From: Microcystis aeruginosa W13-11
Lineage (GTDB): Bacteria; Cyanobacteriota; Cyanobacteriia; Cyanobacteriales; Microcystaceae
NCBI GenBank assembly: GCA_009995705.1
Contig: JAADBR010000059.1
Span: 1 to 22,017 of the forward strand
DNA length: 22,017 nucleotides
Direction of reading: 5' to 3'
Shown: one piece after another, positions 13,542-21,982 of the stretch
Layout of the letters: each line of letters begins with the position of its first letter
How positions within the stretch are numbered: position 1 is the stretch's first letter
Translations under genes and position numbers: made by a program
Notes under the pieces: generated by a model
Databases searched by the model: none
What the model was told of the DNA's origin: nothing
The model's input: the letters and a program-made list of their open reading frames with translations, nothing else

Positions 13542-15293
13542 ATGAAATCTGTACTATTTTCCGATATTAATCAAAGAGCTTTAATGCCAAGTAAACCATC
13601 TAGAACTAGAGGATGGATGAAAAAAATTGGACATACTTTGGTAATATTTATCGTAGTTTTACTACTGACTCTAACCTCCCCTCTTTTGGGAATAGCTCAA
13701 AATCCGACACAACCGGAAAATAAAATTGACGGCTTTCCAGTTATGTTAGATGGAAAACCCCTCTTTTTTATCCGGCGGGGAGTTTCTTCATTTTCGGCGG
13801 AGGAGAGAGCTAACACTATTACCCGGAGAATTGAAAGAATTGCTAAAAATGATTCTATTCCTGTGGAGAACCTGACAATTGAGCAGCTCCCTGATGATAA
13901 CTTACTTTATTTAAGTGTAAATCAAGAAGTAATTCTAACGGTGACGGAGCAAGATGCAAAAGCCCATCGTTCGACACCAGAGGTTTTAGCTCAACAAGCT
14001 TTACAAAAAATTCAGTTTGCTATCGCTCAATATCGACAAGATCGAAAACCCGAACAACTATTTAAGAACATCATTTATACGGTTATAGCCAGCTTTACCT
14101 TTCTGATTATTAGCTTTGCAGTTATCAAAATTTCAGGAAAACTATTTCCCTTCATTAGACATTTGATTGAATCCTTGACACCGGGCATTCAAATCGGGAA
14201 TGTTGAGATTATATCTTCCTCTAAAATTAGCTTCTTTTGGCTGCGAGTTCTTCGGATAATTCGCTTGTTTATTCTGTTTTTATTATTATTTAATTATGCT
14301 ACATTTGTACTTCGTTTATTTCCCTGGACAAGAGTTTTTGGCGACAGTATTTTAGGTTATTTTTATCAATCATTAGAACTGGTTTTGTCGTCCATTGGCA
14401 AATATCTTCCCAATGGCTTTATTATTGCCATAATCATTTTTGTTACTTACTACTTAATCCGGCTAATCAAGCCCTTTTTTACGGCAATAGAAAGAGGAAA
14501 TCTGATTATCCCTGGTTTTTATACTGATTGGGCTACACCTACTTACAATATCCTATTAGTCATAATTATTGCCATCGCAGCAATAGTGGCTTTTCCCTAC
14601 TTGCCCGGTTTTAATTCTCCAGCTTTTCAAGGCATTTCTGTTTTTCTCGGTCTTCTTTTATCCCTTGGTTCAACTTCAGCAATCGCCAATGTTATCGGGG
14701 GAATTATTCTTATTTATACCCGTGCTTTTCGCATCGGAGATCACATTCAAATAGGAGATGTAATTGGCGATCTAATTGAAAAAAACTTCCTAGTAATTCG
14801 CATTTGCACTCCCACCAATAAAATCATTACTATTCCTAACTCGTCTTTATTAAGTAGTAATGTGATTAACTTTAGTATTTCCTCACGGGAATTAAACAGA
14901 AATCTAATTATTCAGACAACGATTACCCTAGGATACGATCTGCCCTGGCGAAAAGCCCACAAAACCTTAATTGAAGCTGCTCTAGAAACTGAGCATATCC
15001 TCAAAGAACCCGCCCCTTTTGTCCTGCAAACTAGCCTAGATAATTTTTACATCAGTTATCAATTAAACGCTTACACTAACCAACCCAATTTAATGGTAAT
15101 CATTTATTCAGAACTCCATCAAAATATTCAAGATAAGTGTAATGAAGCTGGGATTGAGATTCTCTCTCCCAGTTACACCTCCCTACGAGATGGAAATACA
15201 ACAACCATTCCCCAAAATTATTTACCTTCCGATTATGTTGCACCTCCCTTTCGCGTTCAATCTTCGGACAATCAGGAAAACAACACATTATGA
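13542..15293 (+). CDS. MscS-family mechanosensitive ion channel
   Basis: This 583-residue protein has a signal peptide (about 27-52, ending LLGIAQ), an extracytoplasmic domain (about 53-175) and transmembrane helices near 176-196, 235-255, 292-310 and 335-352. The pore helix (about 362-392) has the Gly/Ala-rich pattern GLLLSLGSTSAIANVIGG. The MscS beta domain follows (393-450, RIGDHIQIGDVIGDL then TIPNSS), and then the cytoplasmic vestibule, ending in the family-typical GIEILSPSY...RDGN. It should open under membrane tension and release solutes during hypo-osmotic shock. It is longer than E. coli MscS (286 residues), like many cyanobacterial homologues. Start choice is uncertain: ATG 13542, M15 or M26 (just before the hydrophobic core) are possible, and none has a good ribosome-binding site. 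Confidence 0.9.
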   Translation: MKSVLFSDINQRALMPSKPSRTRGWMKKIGHTLVIFIVVLLLTLTSPLLGIAQNPTQPENKIDGFPVMLDGKPLFFIRRGVSSFSAEERANTITRRIERIAKNDSIPVENLTIEQLPDDNLLYLSVNQEVILTVTEQDAKAHRSTPEVLAQQALQKIQFAIAQYRQDRKPEQLFKNIIYTVIASFTFLIISFAVIKISGKLFPFIRHLIESLTPGIQIGNVEIISSSKISFFWLRVLRIIRLFILFLLLFNYATFVLRLFPWTRVFGDSILGYFYQSLELVLSSIGKYLPNGFIIAIIIFVTYYLIRLIKPFFTAIERGNLIIPGFYTDWATPTYNILLVIIIAIAAIVAFPYLPGFNSPAFQGISVFLGLLLSLGSTSAIANVIGGIILIYTRAFRIGDHIQIGDVIGDLIEKNFLVIRICTPTNKIITIPNSSLLSSNVINFSISSRELNRNLIIQTTITLGYDLPWRKAHKTLIEAALETEHILKEPAPFVLQTSLDNFYISYQLNAYTNQPNLMVIIYSELHQNIQDKCNEAGIEILSPSYTSLRDGNTTTIPQNYLPSDYVAPPFRVQSSDNQENNTL

Positions 15294-15350
15294 TAGTAAA
15301 TCCGTTTTTAAGCACTCACTGTTGACGGATTATTAATATAATGGGCTAAT

Positions 15351-15558
15351 TCAAGTCTGAATTGCATCACTGTCCGATTTACCTTCATAGAATAGCTGAT
15401 TCGGGGTACGATAGTTAAGACATTTTCGAGGACAATTGTTAATAAAGTTTACGGCTCTTTCTAACTGCTCTGGCTTAAGGATTTTAAAATTCGTTACTCT
15501 TGGGAAAAAATTGTCTCAATAGTCCCTTAATATGCTAGTTTAATCCCCTCTCCCAAGA
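15351..15558 (-). pseudogene. Decayed IS30-family transposase, C-terminal part
   Basis: Read on the minus strand from 15558, the sequence gives SWERGLN, an in-frame TAG, HIKGLLRQFFPKS, then a one-base frame shift. It continues NFKILKPEQLERAVNFINN, CPRKCLNYRTPNQLFYEG and ends SDAIQT with a stop (15351-15353). SWERGxNENxNGLLRQFFPK and the RPRKCLxYRTPxE block are hallmarks of the IS30 catalytic C terminus. Upstream sequence to about 15650 may hold further debris, but no recognisable N-terminal domain, so an internal deletion is likely. The rest of the 15294-15803 gap holds only the repeat at 15691. Inactive. Confidence 0.8.
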
Positions 15559-15690
15559 ACGATAAGAATCTAATTTGTTGTTGTATTGATTAGACAGTAC
15601 CTGAGCAGCCTTTCTTTGTTAACTCTTGAGGTTGATGCGTTTCATTTTTGAATTGGCGATTACTTAAAAATAATTGTCTTAGTCAAACAT

Positions 15691-15783
15691 TATAGCAGTT
15701 ATCTTAATGGTGAGACACGAAGTTTTTTTGGGTGGTCGATCATCAATACCAAATTAGATTATATTTCATCTTTATGAGAAAAG
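15691..15783. repeat. Dispersed ~95-bp repeat, copy B
   Basis: This is the diverged partner of 5532-5626, starting TATAGCAGTTATCTTAATGG and ending TTCATCTTTATGAGAAA, in the same orientation. It lies 21 bp beyond the 3' end of cysA and beside the IS30 remnant. Neither copy encodes anything or has matching inverted ends, which suggests conserved one-sided element ends rather than a complete MITE. Confidence 0.75.
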
Positions 15784-15803
15784 CTGTAACACAACTAAAG
15801 TTT

Positions 15804-16844
15804 TTAAATTGAATAATCGATAAATTTCTCAATTTTATTGTCAAAATCAGTGAGTAAGGTCGCTTTTCTCGGTTTTAAATGTACCTTTTGTTCTGGTTGT
15901 AACTGTAATTGCTTGTACTCCTCACGATTGAGATAAGCCAGCACCATTTCCCCATCGGCTAACATTAATTCTACTTGTATCTCCCAGCCTAAATGAATAA
16001 CTCTTTTTACCACTGCCCAACTATTCAACCCATCTTGTTCGGGCATAATTTCTAGGTCGTGGGGACGGATAAAGACGGTGGAATTATCCCCCTGATGATA
16101 CCCTTTTCCTAATCCTGCTAAACTGGGTAAGATATTCACTTCCCCAATAAATTGCATCACAAAAGGTGTGGCGGGATGATCGTAAATTTCGGCGGGAGAA
16201 CCCACCTGTTCAATTTTACCATGATTCATCACGACAATCCTATCGGCTACTTCCATTGCTTCCTCTTGATCGTGGGTAACAAAGACACTGGTAACGTGAA
16301 CCTCTTCGTGTAAATTTCTCAGCCATACCCTTAATTCTTTTCTAACTTTTGCATCTAAAGCTCCAAAGGGTTCATCTAATAATAATACATTCGGTTGAAT
16401 GGCTAAAGCGCGGGCTAAAGCTACTCGCTGCCGTTGTCCTCCCGATAATTGGGCGGGATAGCGATCGCCTAATCCCTGTAATTGAATTAATTCTAATAGT
16501 TCCTCAACTTTGTTCTTAATTACTGGCGATTTTTGCTGGCGAATTTCTAGACCAAAAGCAATATTTTGACGAACAGTTAAATGTTTAAATAGGGCATAAT
16601 GTTGAAAAACAAAGCCGATATTTCTCCGTCTAGGATCCAGATGGGTGGTATCTTGTCCGTTAATAATAATCGCGCCAATGTCGGGAGTTTCTAATCCTGC
16701 AATCGAACGTAATAAGGTGGATTTTCCCGATCCCGATGGACCGAGGAGGGCGACTAATTTACCTTCAGGAATGGTTAAATTGATATTATCTAAAGCTTGG
16801 AAATTGCCGAAACGTTTAGAAACTTGCTGGATGATAATACTCAT
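15804..16844 (-). CDS. cysA: Sulfate/thiosulfate import ATP-binding protein CysA
   Basis: This is the ATPase that powers the sulfate ABC importer. The 346-residue protein has Walker [10 protein letters not shown] (35-43), the Q-loop glutamine Q81, signature LSGGQ (133-137), Walker B LLLDEP (154-159), the D-loop GALD and the switch histidine H191 (VTHDQEEA). A C-terminal TOBE-like regulatory region (about 240-335) includes IRPHDLEI. Length is normal for the family. It is the last gene of the minus-strand operon sbpA–NIL–cysT–cysW–cysA, 19 bp after cysW. Substrate assignment rests on the two sulfate-type permeases and the binding protein upstream rather than on the ATPase itself. Confidence 0.95.
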   Translation of the reverse strand: MSIIIQQVSKRFGNFQALDNINLTIPEGKLVALLGPSGSGKSTLLRSIAGLETPDIGAIIINGQDTTHLDPRRRNIGFVFQHYALFKHLTVRQNIAFGLEIRQQKSPVIKNKVEELLELIQLQGLGDRYPAQLSGGQRQRVALARALAIQPNVLLLDEPFGALDAKVRKELRVWLRNLHEEVHVTSVFVTHDQEEAMEVADRIVVMNHGKIEQVGSPAEIYDHPATPFVMQFIGEVNILPSLAGLGKGYHQGDNSTVFIRPHDLEIMPEQDGLNSWAVVKRVIHLGWEIQVELMLADGEMVLAYLNREEYKQLQLQPEQKVHLKPRKATLLTDFDNKIEKFIDYSI

Positions 16845-16863
16845 ATTTTCAGGTGAATTGTAG

Positions 16864-17727
16864 TTAAGTAGTGTGAATTTTGTGGGCGGTTTTACGTTCG
16901 AGAATTTCTTTGATAATTAAAGTAACTCCCGCTAGTAAAGCTAGAATAGCCGCCGCACTAAAAGCGGCAGGAGTGAGATAATTTTTATAAGCCTGTTCTA
17001 CGAAAATTGGCAGGGTAGCAGTTCTCCCTAAAATACTGCCAGAAACCACAGAAACCGCCCCAAATTCTCCCATCGCCCGGGCATTAGTTAACAGCACTCC
17101 GTACATCAATCCCCAACGAATATTAGGTAAAGTGACGCGCCAGAAAATCTGCCAATCATTTGCCCCTAAAGTGCGCCCCGCTTCCTCTTGTTCTAAACCA
17201 ATTTCTTCTAAGACTGGGATAACTTCTCTAGCGACAAAAGGCATGGTGACAAATATAGTTGCTAATACCATTCCGGGTAAAGCAAAAAGTATTTTTATAT
17301 CGAAAAATTCTAGAAAAGAACCTAACCAACCATTGCGCCCATAGAGCAGTACAATCATTAAACCCGCTACCACAGGAGAAACGGCAAAGGGTAAGTCAAT
17401 TAAACTAATTAATAACGTTTTGCCACGAAATTGATTGCGAGCAATTACCCAAGCTGCACAAAGTCCGAAAATTGTGTTTAAGGGTACAGTAATTAGGGCA
17501 ATAATTACTGTTAATCTTACCGCTTCGATAAAGTCAGAGGTTCCCGCCGCTTCTAAAAAAGCTTGGAATCCATTGCGAAAAGCATAGTAAAATACTGCTG
17601 CTGCTGGAATAAATAATAACAGTGCCAGATAGACAAGAGCAATGATAATTAGTAGGGGTTTGTAATCCCATTCTTTCTGTTTAGTTAAGGCTTTTGGATT
17701 CTGCATTTTTGATCTGTCTCTAGTCAT
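16864..17727 (-). CDS. cysW: Sulfate ABC transporter permease CysW
   Basis: This 287-residue inner-membrane permease has about six helices and the EAA loop ([20 protein letters not shown], 181-200) that docks onto CysA. The [14 protein letters not shown] block (217-230) is characteristic of CysW rather than CysT. It forms the translocation pore with CysT. It starts 20 bp after the cysT stop and ends 19 bp before cysA. A second ATG (M8) is an alternative start; neither has a strong ribosome-binding site, which fits coupling to upstream translation. Confidence 0.95.
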   Translation of the reverse strand: MTRDRSKMQNPKALTKQKEWDYKPLLIIIALVYLALLLFIPAAAVFYYAFRNGFQAFLEAAGTSDFIEAVRLTVIIALITVPLNTIFGLCAAWVIARNQFRGKTLLISLIDLPFAVSPVVAGLMIVLLYGRNGWLGSFLEFFDIKILFALPGMVLATIFVTMPFVAREVIPVLEEIGLEQEEAGRTLGANDWQIFWRVTLPNIRWGLMYGVLLTNARAMGEFGAVSVVSGSILGRTATLPIFVEQAYKNYLTPAAFSAAAILALLAGVTLIIKEILERKTAHKIHTT

Positions 17728-17747
17728 ACTCTAATGTTTTTTACTCT

Positions 17748-18590
17748 TTACTTAACTCTGTATTTTTGCCCCCATTGTTGCAGGAAATTAATTACTACTA
17801 ACATTCCTAGGGAAACCAGCAATAAAACCATGCCGATTACTGTCGCCCCCGTGTAATCATATTCCTCTAGTCTTTGGAAGATTAAAACTGGGGCAATTAA
17901 ATCCTTAAAGGGAATATTAGAGGAGATAATAACTACAGAACCATATTCACCGATCGCTCTGGCAAAACCGAGGGCAACTCCTGTTAAAATAGCGGGCAGT
18001 ATTGTGGGAAAAATCACTCGCCAAAAGATTTGCCAAGAGGAAGCACCGAGGGATAAAGCTGCTTCTTCTACTTCTTTTTCCATTTCCTGTAAAACCGGCT
18101 GTAGGGTGCGGACAATGAAGGGTAAAGCGATAAATAACATCGCCACAAAAACCCCTAAAATGGTAAAGGATATCTTAATGCCAAAGGGGGCAAAAAATTG
18201 ACCGAGCCAACCGGTATCACTATAAACTGTGGCTAGAACTAAACCAGCAACAGAAGTGGGCAAAGCAAAGGGCAAATCTACACAAGCATCGACAATTTTT
18301 TTCCCAGGGAATCGATAACGCACTAATACCCAAGCGATAATAGTGCCAAAAACTCCGTCAATTAGTCCAGCGATTAAGGAAGTAAAAAAAGTGACTTGGT
18401 AAGCGGATAAAGAAATCGGTAAAGTGGCAACACGCCAAAATTCGGCAAAACCAAGAGTTAGGGATTTAGCAAATAGTGCCGCTGCTGGTAAAACCAACAA
18501 AACCACTAGATAACTAATGGTAATTACCCAAGGAATAGAAACTTTTTTCAGGGGTTGACTGGGAGATAAAGATAATTGTGGGTTAGCCAT
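17748..18590 (-). CDS. cysT: Sulfate ABC transporter permease CysT (CysU)
   Basis: This 280-residue permease has about six helices, the EAA loop (about 175-200, EEAALSLGASSWQIFW) and the CysT-typical RAIGEYGSVVIISSNIPFKD block (211-230). It pairs with CysW as the membrane channel of the sulfate importer. A 99-bp spacer with a GC-rich hairpin separates it from the NIL-domain gene upstream, the only wide gap in the operon. No Shine-Dalgarno is obvious before its ATG. Confidence 0.95.
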   Translation of the reverse strand: MANPQLSLSPSQPLKKVSIPWVITISYLVVLLVLPAAALFAKSLTLGFAEFWRVATLPISLSAYQVTFFTSLIAGLIDGVFGTIIAWVLVRYRFPGKKIVDACVDLPFALPTSVAGLVLATVYSDTGWLGQFFAPFGIKISFTILGVFVAMLFIALPFIVRTLQPVLQEMEKEVEEAALSLGASSWQIFWRVIFPTILPAILTGVALGFARAIGEYGSVVIISSNIPFKDLIAPVLIFQRLEEYDYTGATVIGMVLLLVSLGMLVVINFLQQWGQKYRVK

Positions 18591-18657
18591 TGTTAATTAC
18601 TGCTAAGTAAGTAGTTCCAATTAAATAGAAGATAAATTTTGCCTTTGATCCCCCCTG

Positions 18658-18676
18658 CCCCCCTTGATAAGGGGGG
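18658..18676. promoter_or_regulatory. GC-rich hairpin inside the sulfate operon
   Basis: CCCCCCTT (18658-18665) and AAGGGGGG (18669-18676) form a perfect 8-bp stem with a 3-nt loop. It lies 13 bp after the NIL-gene stop and about 70 bp before cysT. No T-tract follows on the minus strand, so it is not a standard terminator. It could be an RNA processing or stabilising element, or a dispersed repeat: CCCCCCTTGATAAGGGGGG-like units recur in cyanobacteria. Confidence 0.6.
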
Positions 18677-18689
18677 TGCCGATTAGAGA

Positions 18690-19031
18690 TTACCAATTGT
18701 CCGCCTCTTCAAGAACTTGTGCTGAATCATACCAAACTTCTACATCTAAATCTGCCAGATAGGAAAGAGCATTTTCTATTCCTTGGCAGTTGCCTTGTAG
18801 TTGTAGATCGAACCAGCCATCTTGATTATTATTGGCAGCTAACAAAGCGGAAAATATATTCACTTTTAGACTGGGAAAAGACCCTAAACGTGCTATGATT
18901 GGCTCGTTAATATACTGTTTAGGAATCCGAATTTTTATCCTTCGGGAAGTGGGGCGATCGAGTCCAGATTGATCGAGATGTAAGTCACTTTGGGGATGAT
19001 TAATAGTTTGCCATTGAGGTTGATTATCCAT
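18690..19031 (-). CDS. Stand-alone NIL-domain protein of the sulfate operon
   Basis: This 113-residue soluble protein has residues about 31-101 (RRIKIRIPKQYINEPIIARL, then VNIFSALLAANN, then GWFDLQLQG, then ALSYLADLDVEV) that fit the NIL domain. That ferredoxin-like fold is known from the C terminus of methionine-import ATPases (MetN), where it binds the amino acid. Here it is not fused to an ATPase. It begins 12 bp after sbpA with AAAGGAG 7 bp upstream, so it is co-expressed with the binding protein. A small gene at the same position occurs in the Synechocystis sbpA–cysT region (from memory). Sensing a sulfur metabolite to control transport is a reasonable hypothesis, not shown. Confidence 0.8.
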   Translation of the reverse strand: MDNQPQWQTINHPQSDLHLDQSGLDRPTSRRIKIRIPKQYINEPIIARLGSFPSLKVNIFSALLAANNNQDGWFDLQLQGNCQGIENALSYLADLDVEVWYDSAQVLEEADNW

Positions 19032-19043
19032 GGTTTTTCTCCT

Positions 19044-20087
19044 TTAAGATTTACCAGCTTTAGTCAAAATTTTATCGAAGACGGCTCCATCATCAAAGAA
19101 TTGTTTTTGTACCTGATCCCAACCGCCTAAATCCTGCACAGTAAAGAGATTTTTTATCTGAGGAAATTTACTCTCAAACTCTTTAACTACCGTCGGTTCA
19201 ACGGGACGAAAACCCACCTGAGCAAATTCTCTTTGTGCTGCGGGAGTAAATAAAAACTGCACAAAAGCTTCGGCCACTTTTCTCGTACCTTTTTTATCTA
19301 CATTGGCATCAACAACCGCCACGGGATTATCAATAGAAATATTATAATCGGTGGGAACAGTATAAGCTAACTTCTCACCTTTTTGATTAGCGAGGATCAT
19401 CTCGTTTTCGTAATTAATTAGCACATTTCCCTGGCCCTGTTTAAAAAATACATCACTAGATTCGCGAGCATCTCTAGGTAAAACTGGCGCATTTTTAAAC
19501 ACTTTTTCGACAAAAGTTTCCGCCTCTTGTTCACTGCCTCCCGCTTGCGTCACCGAACCCCAAAGAGCGAGAAAATTCCAGCGTGCTCCGCCGGAAGTCT
19601 TGGGATTAGCGGTAATAACTTTAATATTATCCTTGGCTAAATCTGACCATTGATTAATTCTAATATTGGCATCACGAGGAACAAAAGCCACCACAGATTT
19701 ATGAACAATAGATTCATTGGGTGCTTCTTTCTCCCAACCGGGTTGAATTAATCCCGCTTGCTCAATTTTTTTGGTATCCAAAGCTAAAGCCAACGCTACC
19801 ACATCCGCTTCTAAACCATCGATAACGGCGCGAGTTTGGGAACCGGAACCACCATAACTCTGTTCAAAAGTTACTTTTTGCCCCGTTTTTTGTTGCCATT
19901 CCTCGACAAATTTAGGAATGATTTTTTCGTAGGCGCTTTGGGTGACAGCATAGGAAACAAGCGTCACAGTCACGGGTTTTTGGCTGTCATTGTCGCTCTT
20001 GGTGGGGGATGGGGTGCAAGATACCAGCATTCCTCCCGTCAGGACAGTTGCCATGAGTAGGGATAAACAAGACTGGGATGACTGCAT
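19044..20087 (-). CDS. sbpA: Sulfate-binding lipoprotein SbpA
   Basis: This is the extracytoplasmic receptor of the sulfate importer. The 347-residue protein has a lipoprotein signal (hydrophobic 8-22, lipobox L-V-S-C with lipidated C24). The mature domain has the sulfate-binding family blocks YGGSGSQTRAVIDGLEADVV and NPKTSGGARWNFLALWG, NYENE and VGFRPVEP. It should be anchored to the outer face of the cytoplasmic membrane. It is the first gene of the operon; AGGAG 8 bp upstream of ATG 20087 supports the start. A promoter candidate precedes it, and a CRP-type regulator is divergently oriented 170 bp away. Confidence 0.95.
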   Translation of the reverse strand: MQSSQSCLSLLMATVLTGGMLVSCTPSPTKSDNDSQKPVTVTLVSYAVTQSAYEKIIPKFVEEWQQKTGQKVTFEQSYGGSGSQTRAVIDGLEADVVALALALDTKKIEQAGLIQPGWEKEAPNESIVHKSVVAFVPRDANIRINQWSDLAKDNIKVITANPKTSGGARWNFLALWGSVTQAGGSEQEAETFVEKVFKNAPVLPRDARESSDVFFKQGQGNVLINYENEMILANQKGEKLAYTVPTDYNISIDNPVAVVDANVDKKGTRKVAEAFVQFLFTPAAQREFAQVGFRPVEPTVVKEFESKFPQIKNLFTVQDLGGWDQVQKQFFDDGAVFDKILTKAGKS

Positions 20088-20142
20088 CGGCGGCGCTCCT
20101 AAGATTTACTCTGAGGTTGTATCTGTTTTCAGGCGTGTTTTA

Positions 20143-20171
20143 ATCCTACAGCACAGGAAATAAAATTTCAA
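20143..20171 (-). promoter_or_regulatory. Candidate promoter of the sulfate operon
   Basis: On the minus strand TTGAAA (20166-20171) is followed after exactly 17 bp by TAGGAT (20143-20148), fair matches to the -35 and -10 elements, placing a start about 50 bp before the sbpA ATG. I could not identify a convincing palindromic site for the neighbouring regulator. Confidence 0.4.
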
Positions 20172-20257
20172 TACATTTATAAAACAAATTGGGAATAAGG
20201 CGATAACAAGGGAAACTGTGAGAAGATAAAATCATTGCTACATCTAGGTTTGAGACT

Positions 20258-21037
20258 ATGGGCAAAAGCGTCAAAGCCAAAAAAACAACCCTCCTACAAC
20301 AACTGATTAACCAGAGTTTTCTCTTTCGCGGACTAGAGGAAGCTTGGTTAAGTCAGTATCTCGATGCCGATAATCTCAAGTTAGAGACGCTATTTTCCAA
20401 TCGACCCGTCTACACGGCTTTTCTCCCCGATGAATTTCTAGATGTTTTGTATGTGATTTTGGATGAGGGTGTAATCGTCGTCCGCAGTACTCCCCTCGAC
20501 CGGATTATTGCCATTACCTACCCCGGCGGCTGTTTTGGTATGAGGAGTTTACCCTTTAGTTATGGTTTAGCCAGTCGCGCCTTTCCCTGTTTGGTGGAAT
20601 CCTATAAAACTACCCACGTCCTGAAAATTCCCTTATCGGCCCTAGAAAAGATTTACAACGATAACGAAAGTTTTCGTCAACGGTACTGTTTTTTATTTGA
20701 ATTACAGCAAAAATTCGAGTATCATTTGCTTAATTGCAGTAGCTATCCACCCCAAGCTGTAGCCACTTTACTGAGAGCTTTAATCTATCAAGAAAGAGAA
20801 TTAGGCAGTCAACCAGATGCCGAAAATATCTATACTTTTGATTTATCCGTCGATGTGATTGCTCGCGCTTGTCAACTCAATCAACGCACCGTCGAACAGG
20901 TATTAAAAGGATTGCAAACCGTGGGATTAATTGCCTCCGAATCGACGGGGGATTTAATTCGGGTACTGGATCCTGAGGGTTTAAAAGAAGTCTACAGTGC
21001 CACCAGAGATAAAGTTAATTGGTGGCCTCTAAGATAA
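20258..21037 (+). CDS. CRP/FNR-superfamily transcriptional regulator
   Basis: This 259-residue protein has an N-terminal beta-roll resembling a cyclic-nucleotide-binding domain (about 20-135), a long dimerisation helix (about 136-160) and a C-terminal winged helix-turn-helix (about 195-240, DVIARACQLNQRTVEQVLKGLQTVGLI). The usual cAMP contact signature (GE...RSAxV) is absent: the corresponding loop reads GGCFGMRSLPFSYGLASRA. It therefore probably does not bind cAMP, and no iron-sulfur cysteine set is seen. Its divergent position beside sbpA matches that of CysR, the CRP-type regulator linked to sulfate-permease genes in Synechococcus, so control of the sulfate operon is a fair inference. I do not assign the name. 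The start lacks a strong ribosome-binding site. Confidence 0.82.
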   Translation: MGKSVKAKKTTLLQQLINQSFLFRGLEEAWLSQYLDADNLKLETLFSNRPVYTAFLPDEFLDVLYVILDEGVIVVRSTPLDRIIAITYPGGCFGMRSLPFSYGLASRAFPCLVESYKTTHVLKIPLSALEKIYNDNESFRQRYCFLFELQQKFEYHLLNCSSYPPQAVATLLRALIYQERELGSQPDAENIYTFDLSVDVIARACQLNQRTVEQVLKGLQTVGLIASESTGDLIRVLDPEGLKEVYSATRDKVNWWPLR

Positions 21038-21059
21038 GTAGGGATTGCTCTATTTACTA

Positions 21060-21734
21060 TTACCATTGACAGCGCTTTAAGGCATCTTCGGCAGCCGCTT
21101 TGGTGGCATCCTGTTTCCGTTTACCTTTACCTGTACCGTAGAGAAGATGATTAACCCGCACTTCGGCAGTAAATTCCCTAGCGTGGGGGGGGCCGGTAAC
21201 ATCAATGATTGCATATTCTGGATTAGAGGCGAAATTGGCCAGGGCCCACTGTTGAAAGAGATTTTTGGCATCGATAAAAGATGGCGATTCCGATTGTTGC
21301 GAGACTAAATGAGAGGCCACAGGGATAAAAAGCCCGTGCAGATAGTTTTTAACCGCATTTAACCCCGAATCTAGATAATAAGCCCCAATTATCGCTTCAA
21401 AAGTGTCCGCTAATAGGGTAGGATTTGATCGCCCCTGATCTTTAATTGCTCCCTTGCCTAAACGCATTAACTCCCCCAGTCCGATTTCAATGCCCAATTG
21501 CGCTAATTGTTCTTCTTTGACCAAATTTGACCGCAAACGGGTTAATTCGGCCTCGTTCATGGCGGGATATTTTTGATACAATAGTTCGCCCACCAAAAAA
21601 GCTAAAATCGCATCGCCCAAAAATTCTAGGCGCTCGTTATTTTCCGTCAATTGGGACTGTTCATTGACATAGGAACGATGGGTTAAAGCTTGGGTGAGAA
21701 GGAGAGCATTTTGAAAAGGAGGCAAACAAGACAT
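21060..21734 (-). CDS. rnc: Ribonuclease III
   Basis: RNase III cuts double-stranded RNA in rRNA maturation and mRNA turnover. The 224-residue protein has the signature NERLEFLGDA (33-42) with E37 and D41, and the second acidic pair D110 and E113 (LLADTFEAIIG), together forming the two-metal site. A C-terminal double-stranded-RNA-binding domain follows (about 153-222, FQQWALAN..., GTGKGKRKQDATKAAAEDAL). Length equals the E. coli enzyme (226). It is convergent with the CRP-type gene (22-bp gap) and appears to be a single gene here. The start at 21734 has no strong Shine-Dalgarno. Confidence 0.95.
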   Translation of the reverse strand: MSCLPPFQNALLLTQALTHRSYVNEQSQLTENNERLEFLGDAILAFLVGELLYQKYPAMNEAELTRLRSNLVKEEQLAQLGIEIGLGELMRLGKGAIKDQGRSNPTLLADTFEAIIGAYYLDSGLNAVKNYLHGLFIPVASHLVSQQSESPSFIDAKNLFQQWALANFASNPEYAIIDVTGPPHAREFTAEVRVNHLLYGTGKGKRKQDATKAAAEDALKRCQW

Positions 21735-21788
21735 TGCACGAGTAAGTCAAGACCATTTCTTATCTTAATCTGACCCCACCGCGAATAG

Positions 21789-21908
21789 ATGAGACGAACG
21801 ATCCTTTTTTTACTATTTTTTCCGGCTAGTTTCGGCATAATCTCCCAAATCTTCTCATCGGAAAACCTATCCGCTGCTATTCTTGCCCTAGGTATCCTGG
21901 GGATTTGA
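21789..21908 (+). CDS. Possible 39-residue hydrophobic peptide
   Basis: ATG at 21789 opens a short frame for MRRTILFLLFFPASFGIISQ followed by a second hydrophobic stretch (LSAAILALGILGI) and TGA. The positive N terminus and two hydrophobic segments would suit a tiny membrane protein. There is no good ribosome-binding site, and the stop falls in the structured segment that follows. It could equally be chance. Confidence 0.25.
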   Translation: MRRTILFLLFFPASFGIISQIFSSENLSAAILALGILGI

Positions 21909-21982
21909 CAATCTGCGCGCTAAAGCGACGCAGATTCTAGCACAGAATTAGACCAAAATCTAATTCTGATGGGCATTGTCAA
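21905..21982. other. Nested stem-loops with a closing stem
   Basis: TTGACAAT (21905-21912) pairs with ATTGTCAA (21975-21982). Inside lie CTGCG/CGCAG (21913-21917 with 21929-21933, extendable to AATCTGCG/CGCAGATT) and the perfect 10-bp stem CAGAATTAGA/TCTAATTCTG (21943-21952 with 21959-21968, loop CCAAAA). All three stems can form together as a three-way junction. No T-tract follows. It may be a structured RNA, a miniature element with 8-bp ends, or both. Confidence 0.5.

Noticed and set aside
18658..18689. Rho-independent terminator after the NIL gene
   Set aside because: The stem is strong, but no T-tract follows on the minus strand, and the downstream cys genes clearly belong to the same pathway.
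20258..21037. Naming the regulator cysR
   Set aside because: Only position and the general CRP fold support this; sequence recall is not enough to assign the symbol.
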